Below the pieces are notes generated by a model. It did not search any database. It had not been told where the DNA came from and worked only from the letters and a program-made list of their open reading frames with translations. Shown piece after piece: positions 15,258-23,201 of a DNA stretch of 50,019 nt (positions are counted from its first letter, which is position 1; each line of letters begins with the position of its first letter). Position numbers and translations under genes: made by a program. This DNA comes from Actinacidiphila oryziradicis (GTDB lineage: Bacteria > Actinomycetota > Actinomycetes > Streptomycetales > Streptomycetaceae), in the NCBI RefSeq assembly GCF_005047355.1, contig NZ_SUMC01000061.1, positions 1 through 50,019 of the forward strand. Direction: 5' to 3'.

Positions 15258-18131
15258 ATGATGTCGCCCTTGAACCTTTCGCGTAGGCAGGTCCTCGTCG
15301 CTGCAGGCGCCACGCTGCTGGCCAGCAGCGTCAGGATGGTGGCGGCCCCGTCCCCGGCCTATGCCGACACGGGATACAGCCCGACCGTGTACTACAAGAT
15401 CAAGAATATCGCGTCCGGGCGGTTGCTGTCCGTGCTCGGTGGCGGCACCGACAACGGCGACGACGACATCCTCTACGACGACGTGAATACGACGGACCAG
15501 TTCTGGTACATCCAGGACTCGGCGCAGGGCTACAAGAAGTTCATCAACGTGCGCAGCGGCCGCGCGTTGTCGTTGGACCAAGGCGCTACAGCGAACGGCA
15601 CCCGCGTCCACCTCTGGCAGTACCTGAACGGCTACCCCGATCAGGACTGGCTGGTAGCGCCGGGCACCACTTCGGGCACAGTGACGATCACGAACAGGAA
15701 GCGGGCCGACGCTGCGCTCTCAACGGTGAGCGCTGGCACGGCAAACAACACCCTCGTGCAGGTCTGGGACAACATCAATGCCTCGGACCAGTCGTGGCAG
15801 ATCATCCCGGTGCAGACGTTCGAGGACCCGACTGTGCTTTACCAGATCGTGAACAAGAACAGCGGATCTTCGCTGTCGGTACAAGGCGGGGGCACCTCGA
15901 ACAACTCCCCGGCCATCGTCTACACGGACGTCATCGCACCGGACCAGTACTGGACGATCCAGGACATCGGCGGCGGCTACTACCACCTGGTGAACAACAA
16001 GAGCGGCCTGATCCTGTCACTGACAGGAGGCGGTACCAGCAACGGCACGATCGCCATGATCTATGACAACGTCAGCGCCTCCGACCAGGCGTGGACGATC
16101 ACAGCTCAGCCGAACGGCTACTACAAGTTCTACAATCAACGCCGTGCCACGGGGGTGCTGTCCGTCGTGGGCGCTGGAACCGCGAACAGCACACAGGCCC
16201 AGATCTGGGACGACGTCAGCGCGAACGACCAGTACTGGACGATCGTCCCGGTGGGGAACTCGATCGGTGTGAACGCGATCAACAACCAGGCCGTGCACTC
16301 GACGCAGATGACCGGCGTCGGCATGGAGGACGTCAACCACGAGATCTACGGGGGCCTCTACAGCCAAATGGTGTTTGGGGAGAGCTTCGCAGAACCGCAG
16401 AGCGACGCCGGGATCAGCGGCATGTGGCGCAAGGCGATCTCGGGTGGGGCGAGTGGATCGTTCGCGCTGGACACAAGCAATCCCTTCAAGGGCTCGCAGA
16501 GCCAGCAGATCACCTTCACCGGCGGCTCCGGCTCGGCAGGTGTCAACAACATGGGCCTGAACCGGTGGGGAACCAACTGGCAGGCGGGCAAGTCCTACGA
16601 CGGCTACGCCTACATGCGAAGCACCGGTTCGGTTACCGTGCAGGTGGCCGCCGAGAGCAGCGCCGGCACCGTCTACGGATCGCAGTCGCTGACCGTGAAC
16701 GGCGCAAGGTGGACGAAGCACTCGTTCTCCTTCACTCCTAACACGACGGACTACGCCGGCCGATTCACGATCAAGCTGACCGGTCCGGGAACCGTGAACA
16801 TCGGGTACGTGTATCTCGAGCCGGGTACCTGGGGACGGTTCGATGGGCTGCCGGTCCGACTCGATATCGCAAACGCGATGCAGTCGCAGCACAACACCGT
16901 GCTTCGCTACGGCGGATCGAGCGCGGACCCGGGTACTTTTGGACCCGGAATGTGGACCAACTACCAGTGGAAGAACATGGTCGGCCCGCGGGAGAGCCGG
17001 CTGGACTACACCGGATGGTGGTACGAGCACGAGTCGAACGGCTGGGGGATCCCGGACTTCCTCAACTTCGCCGAGGCCCTGGGTATCAACGCGATTCCCA
17101 CGTTCAACTCGTACGAGACTCCACAAGACATGGCCGACTTCGTCGACTACCTCAAAGGCTCCACCAGCACCACCTGGGGTGCCCAGCGCGCCGCTGACGG
17201 GCACCCCGCCCCCTACACGTTCCGTCAGATCGAGTTCGGCAACGAGGAGAAAGTCGACTCGAACTACGCCACCCGCTTCAACAACGCCGCGAACGCGATC
17301 TGGGCGAAGGACCCGTCGATCATCGTGACGGTCGCTGACGTGGAGTACACGAACGTCATCACGGATCCCGACCACGTGACCGGCGCGGGGAGTGGGCTCG
17401 GCTCCCTGTCGGCCTACCAATCGATCCTGAGCAACGCCGTTGCCAACAACGCACAGATCGCGATCGACCTCCACATCGGCGACGACGCCCCCGAGCGGGT
17501 ACAGCAATCGATCGATGCGCTGAAGAGCTTCGACTACTGGCTGCACCAGTACAACCAGGGCGCCAAGTACCACATCAACGTCTTCGAGCTCAACTCCGGG
17601 CAGCACAACATGGAACGCGCCCTGGCGAACGCGAAGGCGATCTCGCTACTGCAGCAGTACGGAGACCGGGTAACCGTGGTCGCATCAGCGAACGCCCTGC
17701 AGCCGGACGGGCAGAACGACAACGGCTGGAACCAGGGCCTGGTGTTCTTCGACACTCACCGCAGCTGGCTCCAGCCGCCCGCGTACGTCACCGCGATGTT
17801 CTCCGAGGGCAACCTGGGAACCGTCGTGCACGCCGAGACGAACAACCCGTCCCTGGCCGTGAGCGCGCAGTTCAACGGAAGCAAGCTGGTCCTCAACGTG
17901 ACGAATGAGTCCTCGACGGCGCAGTCGCCCACGATCGCGCTCACGGGCTTCGCGCCTACGAGCCAGACGGCTCAGATCACCAGCCTCAGCGGCGCACGCA
18001 CCGATCAGAACAACGCCGGCAACGTCAACCAGGTTACACCGCAGAACAGCACGACTGCCTACACGCTCGTCGGCAACGCGCTGAACCTGACGTTCGCGGC
18101 CAACTCGGTCACCGTCGTCACACTGTCCTAA
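15258..18131 (+). CDS. Secreted ricin-lectin / GH51-like alpha-L-arabinofuranosidase
   Basis: The 957-residue exoenzyme starts with a twin-arginine signal (NLSRRQVLVAAG, cleavage probably after AYA). Residues of about 40-370 contain six beta-trefoil repeats with QxW-like cores (DQFWYI, DQDWLV, DQSWQI, DQYWTI, DQAWTI, DQYWTI), enough for two ricin-type carbohydrate-binding trefoils. The catalytic part begins at GMEDVNHEIYGGLYSQ, has an inserted CBM-like beta domain, then LRYGGSSADP, IEFGNEE (probable acid/base Glu) and NVFELNSG (probable nucleophile), and ends in a beta-sandwich, as in GH51 arabinofuranosidases. ATG 15258 follows GGAAG at 15246-15250. It probably trims arabinose-bearing glycans outside the cell to feed the importer. 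Confidence 0.8.
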   Translation: MMSPLNLSRRQVLVAAGATLLASSVRMVAAPSPAYADTGYSPTVYYKIKNIASGRLLSVLGGGTDNGDDDILYDDVNTTDQFWYIQDSAQGYKKFINVRSGRALSLDQGATANGTRVHLWQYLNGYPDQDWLVAPGTTSGTVTITNRKRADAALSTVSAGTANNTLVQVWDNINASDQSWQIIPVQTFEDPTVLYQIVNKNSGSSLSVQGGGTSNNSPAIVYTDVIAPDQYWTIQDIGGGYYHLVNNKSGLILSLTGGGTSNGTIAMIYDNVSASDQAWTITAQPNGYYKFYNQRRATGVLSVVGAGTANSTQAQIWDDVSANDQYWTIVPVGNSIGVNAINNQAVHSTQMTGVGMEDVNHEIYGGLYSQMVFGESFAEPQSDAGISGMWRKAISGGASGSFALDTSNPFKGSQSQQITFTGGSGSAGVNNMGLNRWGTNWQAGKSYDGYAYMRSTGSVTVQVAAESSAGTVYGSQSLTVNGARWTKHSFSFTPNTTDYAGRFTIKLTGPGTVNIGYVYLEPGTWGRFDGLPVRLDIANAMQSQHNTVLRYGGSSADPGTFGPGMWTNYQWKNMVGPRESRLDYTGWWYEHESNGWGIPDFLNFAEALGINAIPTFNSYETPQDMADFVDYLKGSTSTTWGAQRAADGHPAPYTFRQIEFGNEEKVDSNYATRFNNAANAIWAKDPSIIVTVADVEYTNVITDPDHVTGAGSGLGSLSAYQSILSNAVANNAQIAIDLHIGDDAPERVQQSIDALKSFDYWLHQYNQGAKYHINVFELNSGQHNMERALANAKAISLLQQYGDRVTVVASANALQPDGQNDNGWNQGLVFFDTHRSWLQPPAYVTAMFSEGNLGTVVHAETNNPSLAVSAQFNGSKLVLNVTNESSTAQSPTIALTGFAPTSQTAQITSLSGARTDQNNAGNVNQVTPQNSTTAYTLVGNALNLTFAANSVTVVTLS

Positions 18132-18134
18132 CAC

Positions 18135-18171
18135 CACGGGGGGCGGCCAGTGGTGCTGGTCACCCCCCGTG
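18135..18171. terminator. Hairpin terminator after the GH51 gene
   Basis: A perfect 9-bp stem (CACGGGGGG with CCCCCCGTG) starts 3 bases after the stop codon. The 19-base loop can itself pair (GGCCAG with CTGGTC). There is no long T tract, which is usual for actinomycetes. It closes the sugar-acid operon. Confidence 0.72.
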
Positions 18172-18249
18172 TTCCCCATGCCAGAGCCAGGCTGGCACCA
18201 TCCACCGACTACTCCTCGCCGTACCGTCCCGGTCAGCTGCCGACGGGCG

Positions 18250-18563
18250 CACGCTCCGTCGTCGATTTCGGTGGCGGCGATCGTGGCGATCCTGCGGATG
18301 ATCTCGGCTTCGTTGCCGGGGAACGCGCGGCCGAGGATGTCGATGTCGCGGGTCATTCGGCGGGCGCCGAACTGGGCGAGCAGCAGGCCGCCCTTGAAGA
18401 TGAAGTGTTCCCGGCCGAGGCGCGATGCGGCCAGGCGGTAGAGGAACCGTTCGAGTACGTACTCAATCATGATCTCGTCGGTGGACCGGCTGTTGCGGCG
18501 TGCGAGGTTGCGGAGGTCGTTGTAGACGCGTCCGGCGGTGGTGTCGCGTGTGGGGTTGGCCAT
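18250..18563 (-). pseudogene. AbiEii-type nucleotidyltransferase toxin, truncated
   Basis: The start overlaps the antitoxin stop by one base, as in intact type IV abiE operons. The first 104 or so residues match AbiEii: EYVLERFLYRLAASRLGREH, FIFKGGLLLAQFGA and the nucleotidyltransferase motif TRDIDILGR. Homology stops after AATEIDDGA, near the 3' end of the GH51 region, and the frame continues as antisense of that gene. A complete toxin has about 280-300 residues, so the later catalytic and C-terminal parts are lost and activity is unlikely. Confidence 0.74.
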
Positions 18564-19177
18564 CAGGCGAGCACCGCTTCTACGGCGGGGCGGATAGCGG
18601 AGAGCGCGCCCAGCTCGCGGGCGATGTGTTGGAGTTCGCTGACCCCGCCGTGTCCGTTGCGGCGGAGGTAGCGGCCGAGTGCGGACAGAGCGAGGGTCTC
18701 GCCGATGCGGCTGCGGTGGCGCATGGCGTCGACGACGCTGCGGGCGGCGTTGTACGCGGGGATAGTCTCTCCTGGGGCTGCTTCGAATCGTTCGACGCCG
18801 AGGCTGAAGGTCTTCGCGCTGTACTGCGCGACCACGGTCGGTGGGTAGGAGATGGTGGGTCGGCGCGAGCCGCGTGGTACGGCGATGTTTACTGCCGCGG
18901 GGATGTCGTCGATCAGCTCGTGCAGGGCCAGGGCCGACTCCCCGCACACGACGGCGCGGGGGGCCCGTGTGCACACGGCCAGTAGGTCCGCGTGTGCGGT
19001 CTCGGGCGCGTCCGCGCGCCGGTAGACGCCACGGGAGAGTTCGTCTATCTCTCCCTCTGCGGCCAAAGATGCCAGGTCGCGGGAGGAGAGCAGGGCCTGA
19101 CGTGCCTGGGCTGTCGTGAACGTGGGGGAGAGGCCGGCCAGTCGTCGCTCCAGGCGGGCGTTTTCCGCAGCATCCAT
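18563..19177 (-). CDS. AbiEi-type antitoxin (type IV toxin-antitoxin system)
   Basis: The 204-residue protein has an N-terminal winged-helix region (LSPTFTTAQARQALLSSRDL, then LAAEGEIDELSRGVYRR), followed by the AbiEi middle and C-terminal regions with VCGESALALHELIDDIP, TISYPPTVVAQYSAKTFSL and ARSVVDAMRHRSRIGETLAL. It normally binds DNA to repress its own operon and counteracts the AbiEii nucleotidyltransferase. The ATG at 19177 lies directly against an inverted repeat (19178-19191), suggesting a leaderless or very short-leader transcript. The cognate toxin is truncated, so this is an orphaned antitoxin. Confidence 0.82.
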   Translation of the reverse strand: MDAAENARLERRLAGLSPTFTTAQARQALLSSRDLASLAAEGEIDELSRGVYRRADAPETAHADLLAVCTRAPRAVVCGESALALHELIDDIPAAVNIAVPRGSRRPTISYPPTVVAQYSAKTFSLGVERFEAAPGETIPAYNAARSVVDAMRHRSRIGETLALSALGRYLRRNGHGGVSELQHIARELGALSAIRPAVEAVLA

Positions 19178-19191
19178 GTATCGAATGATAC
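19178..19191. promoter_or_regulatory. Inverted repeat at the abiEi start (probable autoregulatory operator)
   Basis: GTATC and GATAC arms with a 4-base spacer touch the antitoxin start codon on the upstream side. AbiEi proteins are known to repress their own promoter through inverted repeats. The 390 bases from here to the DUF1259 start contain no gene that I can support. Confidence 0.5.
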
Positions 19192-19505
19192 CCCTGCATG
19201 AGCATGAGGGGATCGATTTAATACAATCTGCTGGCGGGGCGGTTGGTGAGTGGGTTCGTGCGAAGCGGCCGTGACGGGGTCCCTCGGATGGCCGGGCGGG
19301 TGCGGGTCGCGTGTGGTGGTCGGTGGTCTGACGTTCGGCGCGCCGGGCTTGGCTGGGGGACGCGTCGACGGCGGTCGGGGCGCCCTGGGCGCTCAAGGCC
19401 CGCCCCCAAAGAACTCTGTGCCCGTCTGTTCCTGAGGGGGAGCAGGCTCGAACTCCCATAACGGTGGTCAGGTTCGGGGCGCCGTTCGAAAGAGGGCCAA
19501 ACAGT

Positions 19506-19517
19506 GACAATATTGTC
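19506..19517. promoter_or_regulatory. Perfect 12-bp palindrome before the DUF1259 gene
   Basis: GACAATATTGTC is fully self-complementary and lies 68 bases before the GTG start at 19586. A related perfect palindrome, GGCAATATTGCC, occurs at 21967-21978, and both are followed by an AT-rich TA..ATA.TG stretch. This is typical of an operator for a dimeric repressor. Confidence 0.5.
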
Positions 19518-19585
19518 TAATATGCCCCAAGGTGATGATGGCATCTCCCCCGGTCGTGGTTCCATCTCGTCATGGAGGTGATCAC

Positions 19586-20590
19586 GTGATCGCTGGAGAC
19601 CGACAGCAGGACACGTCCACGCAGGCAGCCACGCCGCGGCGGCGCCTGTTGGCCGCGGCCGCACTGGCGCCGATGCTGGCCGGGGCCGGGCCAGGTGCCG
19701 CTCACGCCCTGCCCACCGGGATGGTCGGGGGGAAGAGCCGCGATCCGGCCAAGCCGGTAGTCACCGCTGAATCGGACTGGAAGGACGTAGCGGACACCCT
19801 TGGTCGTAAAGGTATTATTATGCGAAAAGCGGTCTACCATACAGACTTTACTCGCTGGGACCTCCAGGTGGTCTCCGACGGGATCTCCATCGCACCAGGG
19901 TTCGCGCTGGGTACGCACGTGGCCTTCGTCCGTTACGCCGACGGCAGCACACTGGTGATGGGCGATGTGGCGGTCACCGAGGACGAACTGCAGCAGGTGA
20001 GCGACGCCCTGCACGCGCATGGGATCGCGCAGACCGCGATCCACAAGCACCTGCTCGCCCAGACCCCCGACATCTGGTGGACCCACGTCCATGGGCACGG
20101 CCGCGACGCGGTGGCCCTGGCCCGCGGGCTGCGCGCGGCATTTGACCGCACCGGCACTCCGCCCGCCGCACGGCCTGCTCCGCCGCAGGCCGTCGACCTG
20201 GACACCGCCGGAATCGATGCCTCGCTGGGCGTCAAGGGTTACATCGAGGATGGGATCTACAAATCCATCTTCGTCCGCCGCGAGACCATCACCGACGGCG
20301 GCCTGGTACTGCCCCCCGGCACGGGATCGACCACCGCGCTCAACTTCCAGCCCCTGGGCGGCGGCCAGGCCGCGCTCAGTGGCGACTTCGTCATGATCGC
20401 CAAGGAGGTCCAGGACGTACTGGTGGCCCTGCGGCGTGGCGGGATCCAGCTCGTCGAGCTGCACAACCACGGCTTGACGGACGAACCGCGCCTGTTCTTC
20501 ACCCACTTCTGGGCCGTGGGCGACGCCGTCAAGCTCGCCCAAGCTCTGCGCCCCGCAGTGGACGCCACCAACATCGCACCGTCGGGCTAG
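19586..20590 (+). CDS. Secreted DUF1259 (LppY/LpqO-like) protein
   Basis: The 334-residue protein has an arginine-rich start (TPRRRLLAAAALAPMLAGAG) that can act as an export signal, with cleavage near AHA. Two DUF1259 repeats follow (about 70-175 and 190-320). Each has a beta-rich first half and a His/Trp-containing segment (WWTHVHGHGRDAV; FFTHFWAVGDAV), so the protein is an internal duplication. The family is known from mycobacterial LppY/LpqO; its function is not established. The GTG start is chosen because GGAGG sits at 19574-19578. A locally AT-rich patch at 19800-19850 is unlike the neighbouring codons. Confidence 0.8.
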   Translation: MIAGDRQQDTSTQAATPRRRLLAAAALAPMLAGAGPGAAHALPTGMVGGKSRDPAKPVVTAESDWKDVADTLGRKGIIMRKAVYHTDFTRWDLQVVSDGISIAPGFALGTHVAFVRYADGSTLVMGDVAVTEDELQQVSDALHAHGIAQTAIHKHLLAQTPDIWWTHVHGHGRDAVALARGLRAAFDRTGTPPAARPAPPQAVDLDTAGIDASLGVKGYIEDGIYKSIFVRRETITDGGLVLPPGTGSTTALNFQPLGGGQAALSGDFVMIAKEVQDVLVALRRGGIQLVELHNHGLTDEPRLFFTHFWAVGDAVKLAQALRPAVDATNIAPSG

Positions 20591-20784
20591 CAAGATACGT
20601 AGCACTTCCCGTGTTGGTGATGACGACTCGGACGGCCCGCCCCGTGAAAGCCGGACCCGGCACCCTGCGGTGCGCCCAGGCGGTGGGTGCCCGTGCCCCA
20701 CCTGACACTACTTGCCCGGGAGAACCGGGCCGCCGGGCGCCCAGGGCCGGCCGTTGGTTCGGCGGTGTCAGGCAGGGTCTTGAG

Positions 20785-21165
20785 GTTGACGGCATAGCCC
20801 ATCGCCGCATACCCCGCTTCGCCCCGGTGCAGGTGGTCGCCGCAGTCAAACGCGGGCAAGAAACGCAGCAGGTTGAAGGGATCGCGCACCGCGCGTTCGA
20901 AGTCGATGACGCTGTCGAACGCCTCCGAGGTACGAATCCACTGGTTGACCTGCTCCCGGATCTCGTTCTTGGTAGAAGCCGACACCCTGGAACGGCAGCA
21001 GCGGGCCGCCATGGACGGCGACGCCTGCCTCCTTCCCCTCGTCGATCAGGGTGCGGTAGCCCGCGACGAGGGCCTGGGCGGTTAACGGCTGCCCGAGCCC
21101 GGCGCTGCCGGATCCGATGTCGTTGATGCCCTCCAGCGGGAGCACATTGCGGGTGCCGATAAATC
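20785..21165 (-). pseudogene. GDSL/SGNH hydrolase, C-terminal fragment with frameshift
   Basis: One frame (from about 21145 leftward) reads LEGINDIGSGSAG, then LVAGYRTLIDEGKEAGVAVHGG and PFQGVGFY. The continuation is in another frame: NEIREQVNQWIRTSEAFDSV, VIDFERAVRDPFN, then DHLHRGEAGYAAMGYAVNL. Together they give the block III Asn region and the catalytic DxxH-like region of extracellular SGNH hydrolases, split by a frameshift near 20970. The nucleophile Ser block is missing, so the gene is dead. Confidence 0.68.
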
Positions 21166-21259
21166 ATCCGCCCGGGTGGGGGCCTTGATCACTGATCTCT
21201 GGTCGTATCGGTTGCTCGCCCCGCTGTCTTCCCCTGGACACGGCCCGGCGGCATCATGA

Positions 21260-21565
21260 TCCGTGGTGCTGGCCCCCCGTGGCCGGCTTCCCGCCCTTGA
21301 GGTTGAGGGTGTTCAGTGACAGGTTCCCCGTGGAGCTGACTTCGAAGAACCGGACTGCATCCGTCTGGGTGAGGGCGGCGCCAAGGCCCGGTGAGTCGTG
21401 ATGGGCGTGGTGATCACGGGGAGCGCATTGAGGTGGTTGGTGGGGGCGTCGGGCCCGGTGAAGGTGTAGGTGCACAGTGCCCCGGCCGGCACGATGGAGC
21501 CGCCACCTGCGGTGTTGGCTGCGTTGACCGCGTTGATCAGATCCTGGGCGCGTGTGGGGCCACAA
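21260..21565 (-). pseudogene. Right-handed beta-helix surface protein, N-terminal fragment
   Basis: The translation contains AQDLINAVNAANTAGGGSIV, then LCTYTFTGPDAPTNHLNALPV and ITTPIT. After a frame change it contains RFFEVSSTGNLSLNTLNLKG. This resembles the start of secreted parallel beta-helix proteins in actinomycetes. The frame change near 21400 and the abrupt end indicate a remnant. No signal peptide remains. Confidence 0.5.
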
Positions 21566-21899
21566 CCCACGACTGTCGCAGGTGCAGCTTTCGAGGACTG
21601 CGTAGCCTGCGTACCCGCGGCGGCGGGAGCCGTCGGTCGTGCCGCCCGTCAAGGACGCGGACGTGCAGCCCCAGCACGAGACGGACGACGTAAACCTCAG
21701 GCGCGACGGGGACAGACGCCTCCGGCAGGGCAGCGAACGGCATGAAGCCGGCGAAGCCCGTTTCCATCAGTCCCGGGTGCGTCCAGTCCACGACCCCAGT
21801 CTGAGGCCCAGGAGCCAGTGACCGTCGTCCTGGTAGGGGCCCAAAGCGTGAGGCCGACGTGGTCCAGACGAGTCAGCCCATGGATTGGCATGAAGTCTA

Positions 21900-21995
21900 A
21901 ATGGATCCATTCAACTTGTCTTCATACATTCTACGGCACATAATCTAGGGAAAAGGGCCCATATGGGGCAATATTGCCTACATAATGGATCCATT
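21900..21995. repeat. Two perfect AATGGATCCATT palindromes 84 bases apart
   Basis: The 12-base self-complementary sequence occurs at 21900-21911 and again at 21984-21995. The interval contains AT-rich DNA and the GGCAATATTGCC palindrome (21967-21978). The arrangement looks like a regulated promoter region for the small ORFs that start at 22029 and 22250. Confidence 0.5.
21967..21978. promoter_or_regulatory. Perfect 12-bp palindrome GGCAATATTGCC
   Basis: It is fully self-complementary and shares CAATATTG and its right flank with the palindrome at 19506-19517. It lies 51 bases upstream of the small ORF at 22029. Both sites may be targets of one repressor, which is not obvious in the window. 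Confidence 0.45.
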
Positions 21996-22028
21996 CCAGG
22001 TTTCTCAGTCACTCTCCAGGGAGCGCCC

Positions 22029-22253
22029 ATGCCTAGCCGTGACACTCTGACCCCCCGCTCGCCTTGGATCGATCTGAGCGCCTCAGCCGACCTTGGGGTC
22101 ATGGCCGGGCGTGCCCTGCGGGACAGACGCCGGAGCCAGTGGTCGGGCGGGGTGGGGATCGTCCCCCCGCCCATCACTCACAGCGCCCCGCCGCTGTGGA
22201 CCTGCGCCCCCATCGCCGAGTACAAGCCCAAGGCCCCGAGGAAGACCACGTGA
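22029..22253 (+). CDS. Small hypothetical protein, coupled to the next ORF
   Basis: The 74-residue ORF (starting MPSRDTLTPRSPWIDLSASA) has AGGGAG at 22017-22022 as a possible ribosome binding site. It has no recognisable domain, signal peptide or membrane segment and is proline/arginine-rich in its second half. Its stop overlaps the GTG of the following ORF by 4 bases, the usual actinomycete coupling, and it lies just behind a cluster of palindromes. I do not know its function; this could be a regulatory peptide or a partner of the CxxC protein. Confidence 0.42.
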   Translation: MPSRDTLTPRSPWIDLSASADLGVMAGRALRDRRRSQWSGGVGIVPPPITHSAPPLWTCAPIAEYKPKAPRKTT

Positions 22254-22675
22254 GCGACACCGCCGAGATCCTGTACGGCCACTGCGCCTCCTGCAACCGC
22301 GTCGTACCCCTGCGGGACGGCACCCTCGCCCCGCACGACTCCCAGCCGCCGCTGCGCGTCTACTGCTATGGCTCCAACCAGGCCCCCGCGCAGCCAGGGC
22401 AACCCGACCCCGGCGGGCAGGGCTGCCCACGACACGGAGACTGGTACCTGGAGACGATGCCCTGCACCTGCACCCCCACCCCCGCGCCCCAGGCCCCGCC
22501 ACTGCCCTTCCCTGACCCGTGGGTACCAACCGGCACCACCGAGACCACAAGGCCCCTGCGGCCACTTGCTGCGCCTGATCCTGCCCGCTACGTGGGTCCG
22601 GACGGCACGGAGAAGAGCCAGTCCGATGTCCTCGCTGGAGTACTCTCGATAGCCAGCGTCGGTACGACCCGTTGA
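22250..22675 (+). CDS. Small CxxC (zinc-ribbon-like) protein, 3' end possibly rearranged
   Basis: The 141-residue ORF begins at a GTG overlapping the previous stop. Its N-terminal half has YGHCASCNRVVPL with Cys12/Cys15, a further Cys in RVYCYGSN and one in GGQGCPRHGDWYLE, so four cysteines could bind one zinc. The second half is Pro/Thr-rich. The final 27 or so codons are antisense to a MerR-regulator remnant (22595-22756, minus strand), so the original 3' end was probably replaced at a junction near 22595. No family is recognised. Confidence 0.48.
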   Translation: MSDTAEILYGHCASCNRVVPLRDGTLAPHDSQPPLRVYCYGSNQAPAQPGQPDPGGQGCPRHGDWYLETMPCTCTPTPAPQAPPLPFPDPWVPTGTTETTRPLRPLAAPDPARYVGPDGTEKSQSDVLAGVLSIASVGTTR

Positions 22676-22756
22676 CCGCACCAGGCCGAGCGAGTCGTAA
22701 TGCCTGAGCATGCGGGCGCTGACCCCGGACCGTCGTGCCACATCGCCGATCAACAC
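22595..22756 (-). pseudogene. MerR-family regulator, N-terminal fragment
   Basis: Fifty-four residues form an almost complete MerR DNA-binding domain: MLIGDVARRSGVSARMLRHY, then LGLVRSTGRTDAGYREYSSED. Homology stops after ALLRAVRT; the dimerisation helix and effector domain are lost. The upstream minus-strand stretch 22763-22960 (with HAIATERLLRDPDAGFEFAI) looks coding but is not recognised. The gap from here to 23201 holds no intact gene. Confidence 0.66.
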
Positions 22757-23201
22757 TGCCTATCACCCCTCCTGGCTGGTCCTGCCGAGGGCTACGACGC
22801 GCTTCGCCTCCTCGATCGCGAACTCGAATCCGGCATCCGGGTCGCGCAACAGCCGTTCCGTGGCGATCGCGTGCGCGTGCACGCGAGGGTCGAGATCCGT
22901 CATCGCAGCGCGCAGAGTTGGCAAAATCAGGCGGCTCAAGGCGTTGCAGCACCGCCACGGCATCCTCGGTGGATTCCTCGCCGGGACGGGCTCGTTCTCG
23001 ACAGACCAGACGGACCCTAATACGCCGAAGTCGGTATACCAGCGATCCGACCCGACCGTCATGGGCGTTGACACCACAGGGACTACCAGGGGTCCCGTCC
23101 TCCTGTCTGTCGACTTGACAGGGAACCCACGCCGTTGAGGCAACGGTGTAACTCGTTGACGAGACACACCCGGCGACGCCACGTGGGTAAGGACAGGCTC
23201 A

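Noticed and set aside
16017..17606. 529-codon minus-strand frame over the GH51 gene
   Set aside because: It is Val/Arg/Asp-rich antisense of a clearly coding glycosidase, with no start signal.
17685..19205. 506-codon minus-strand frame spanning the AbiEii start and the GH51 end
   Set aside because: Only the stretch from 18563 to about 18250 is AbiEii; the rest is antisense read-through.
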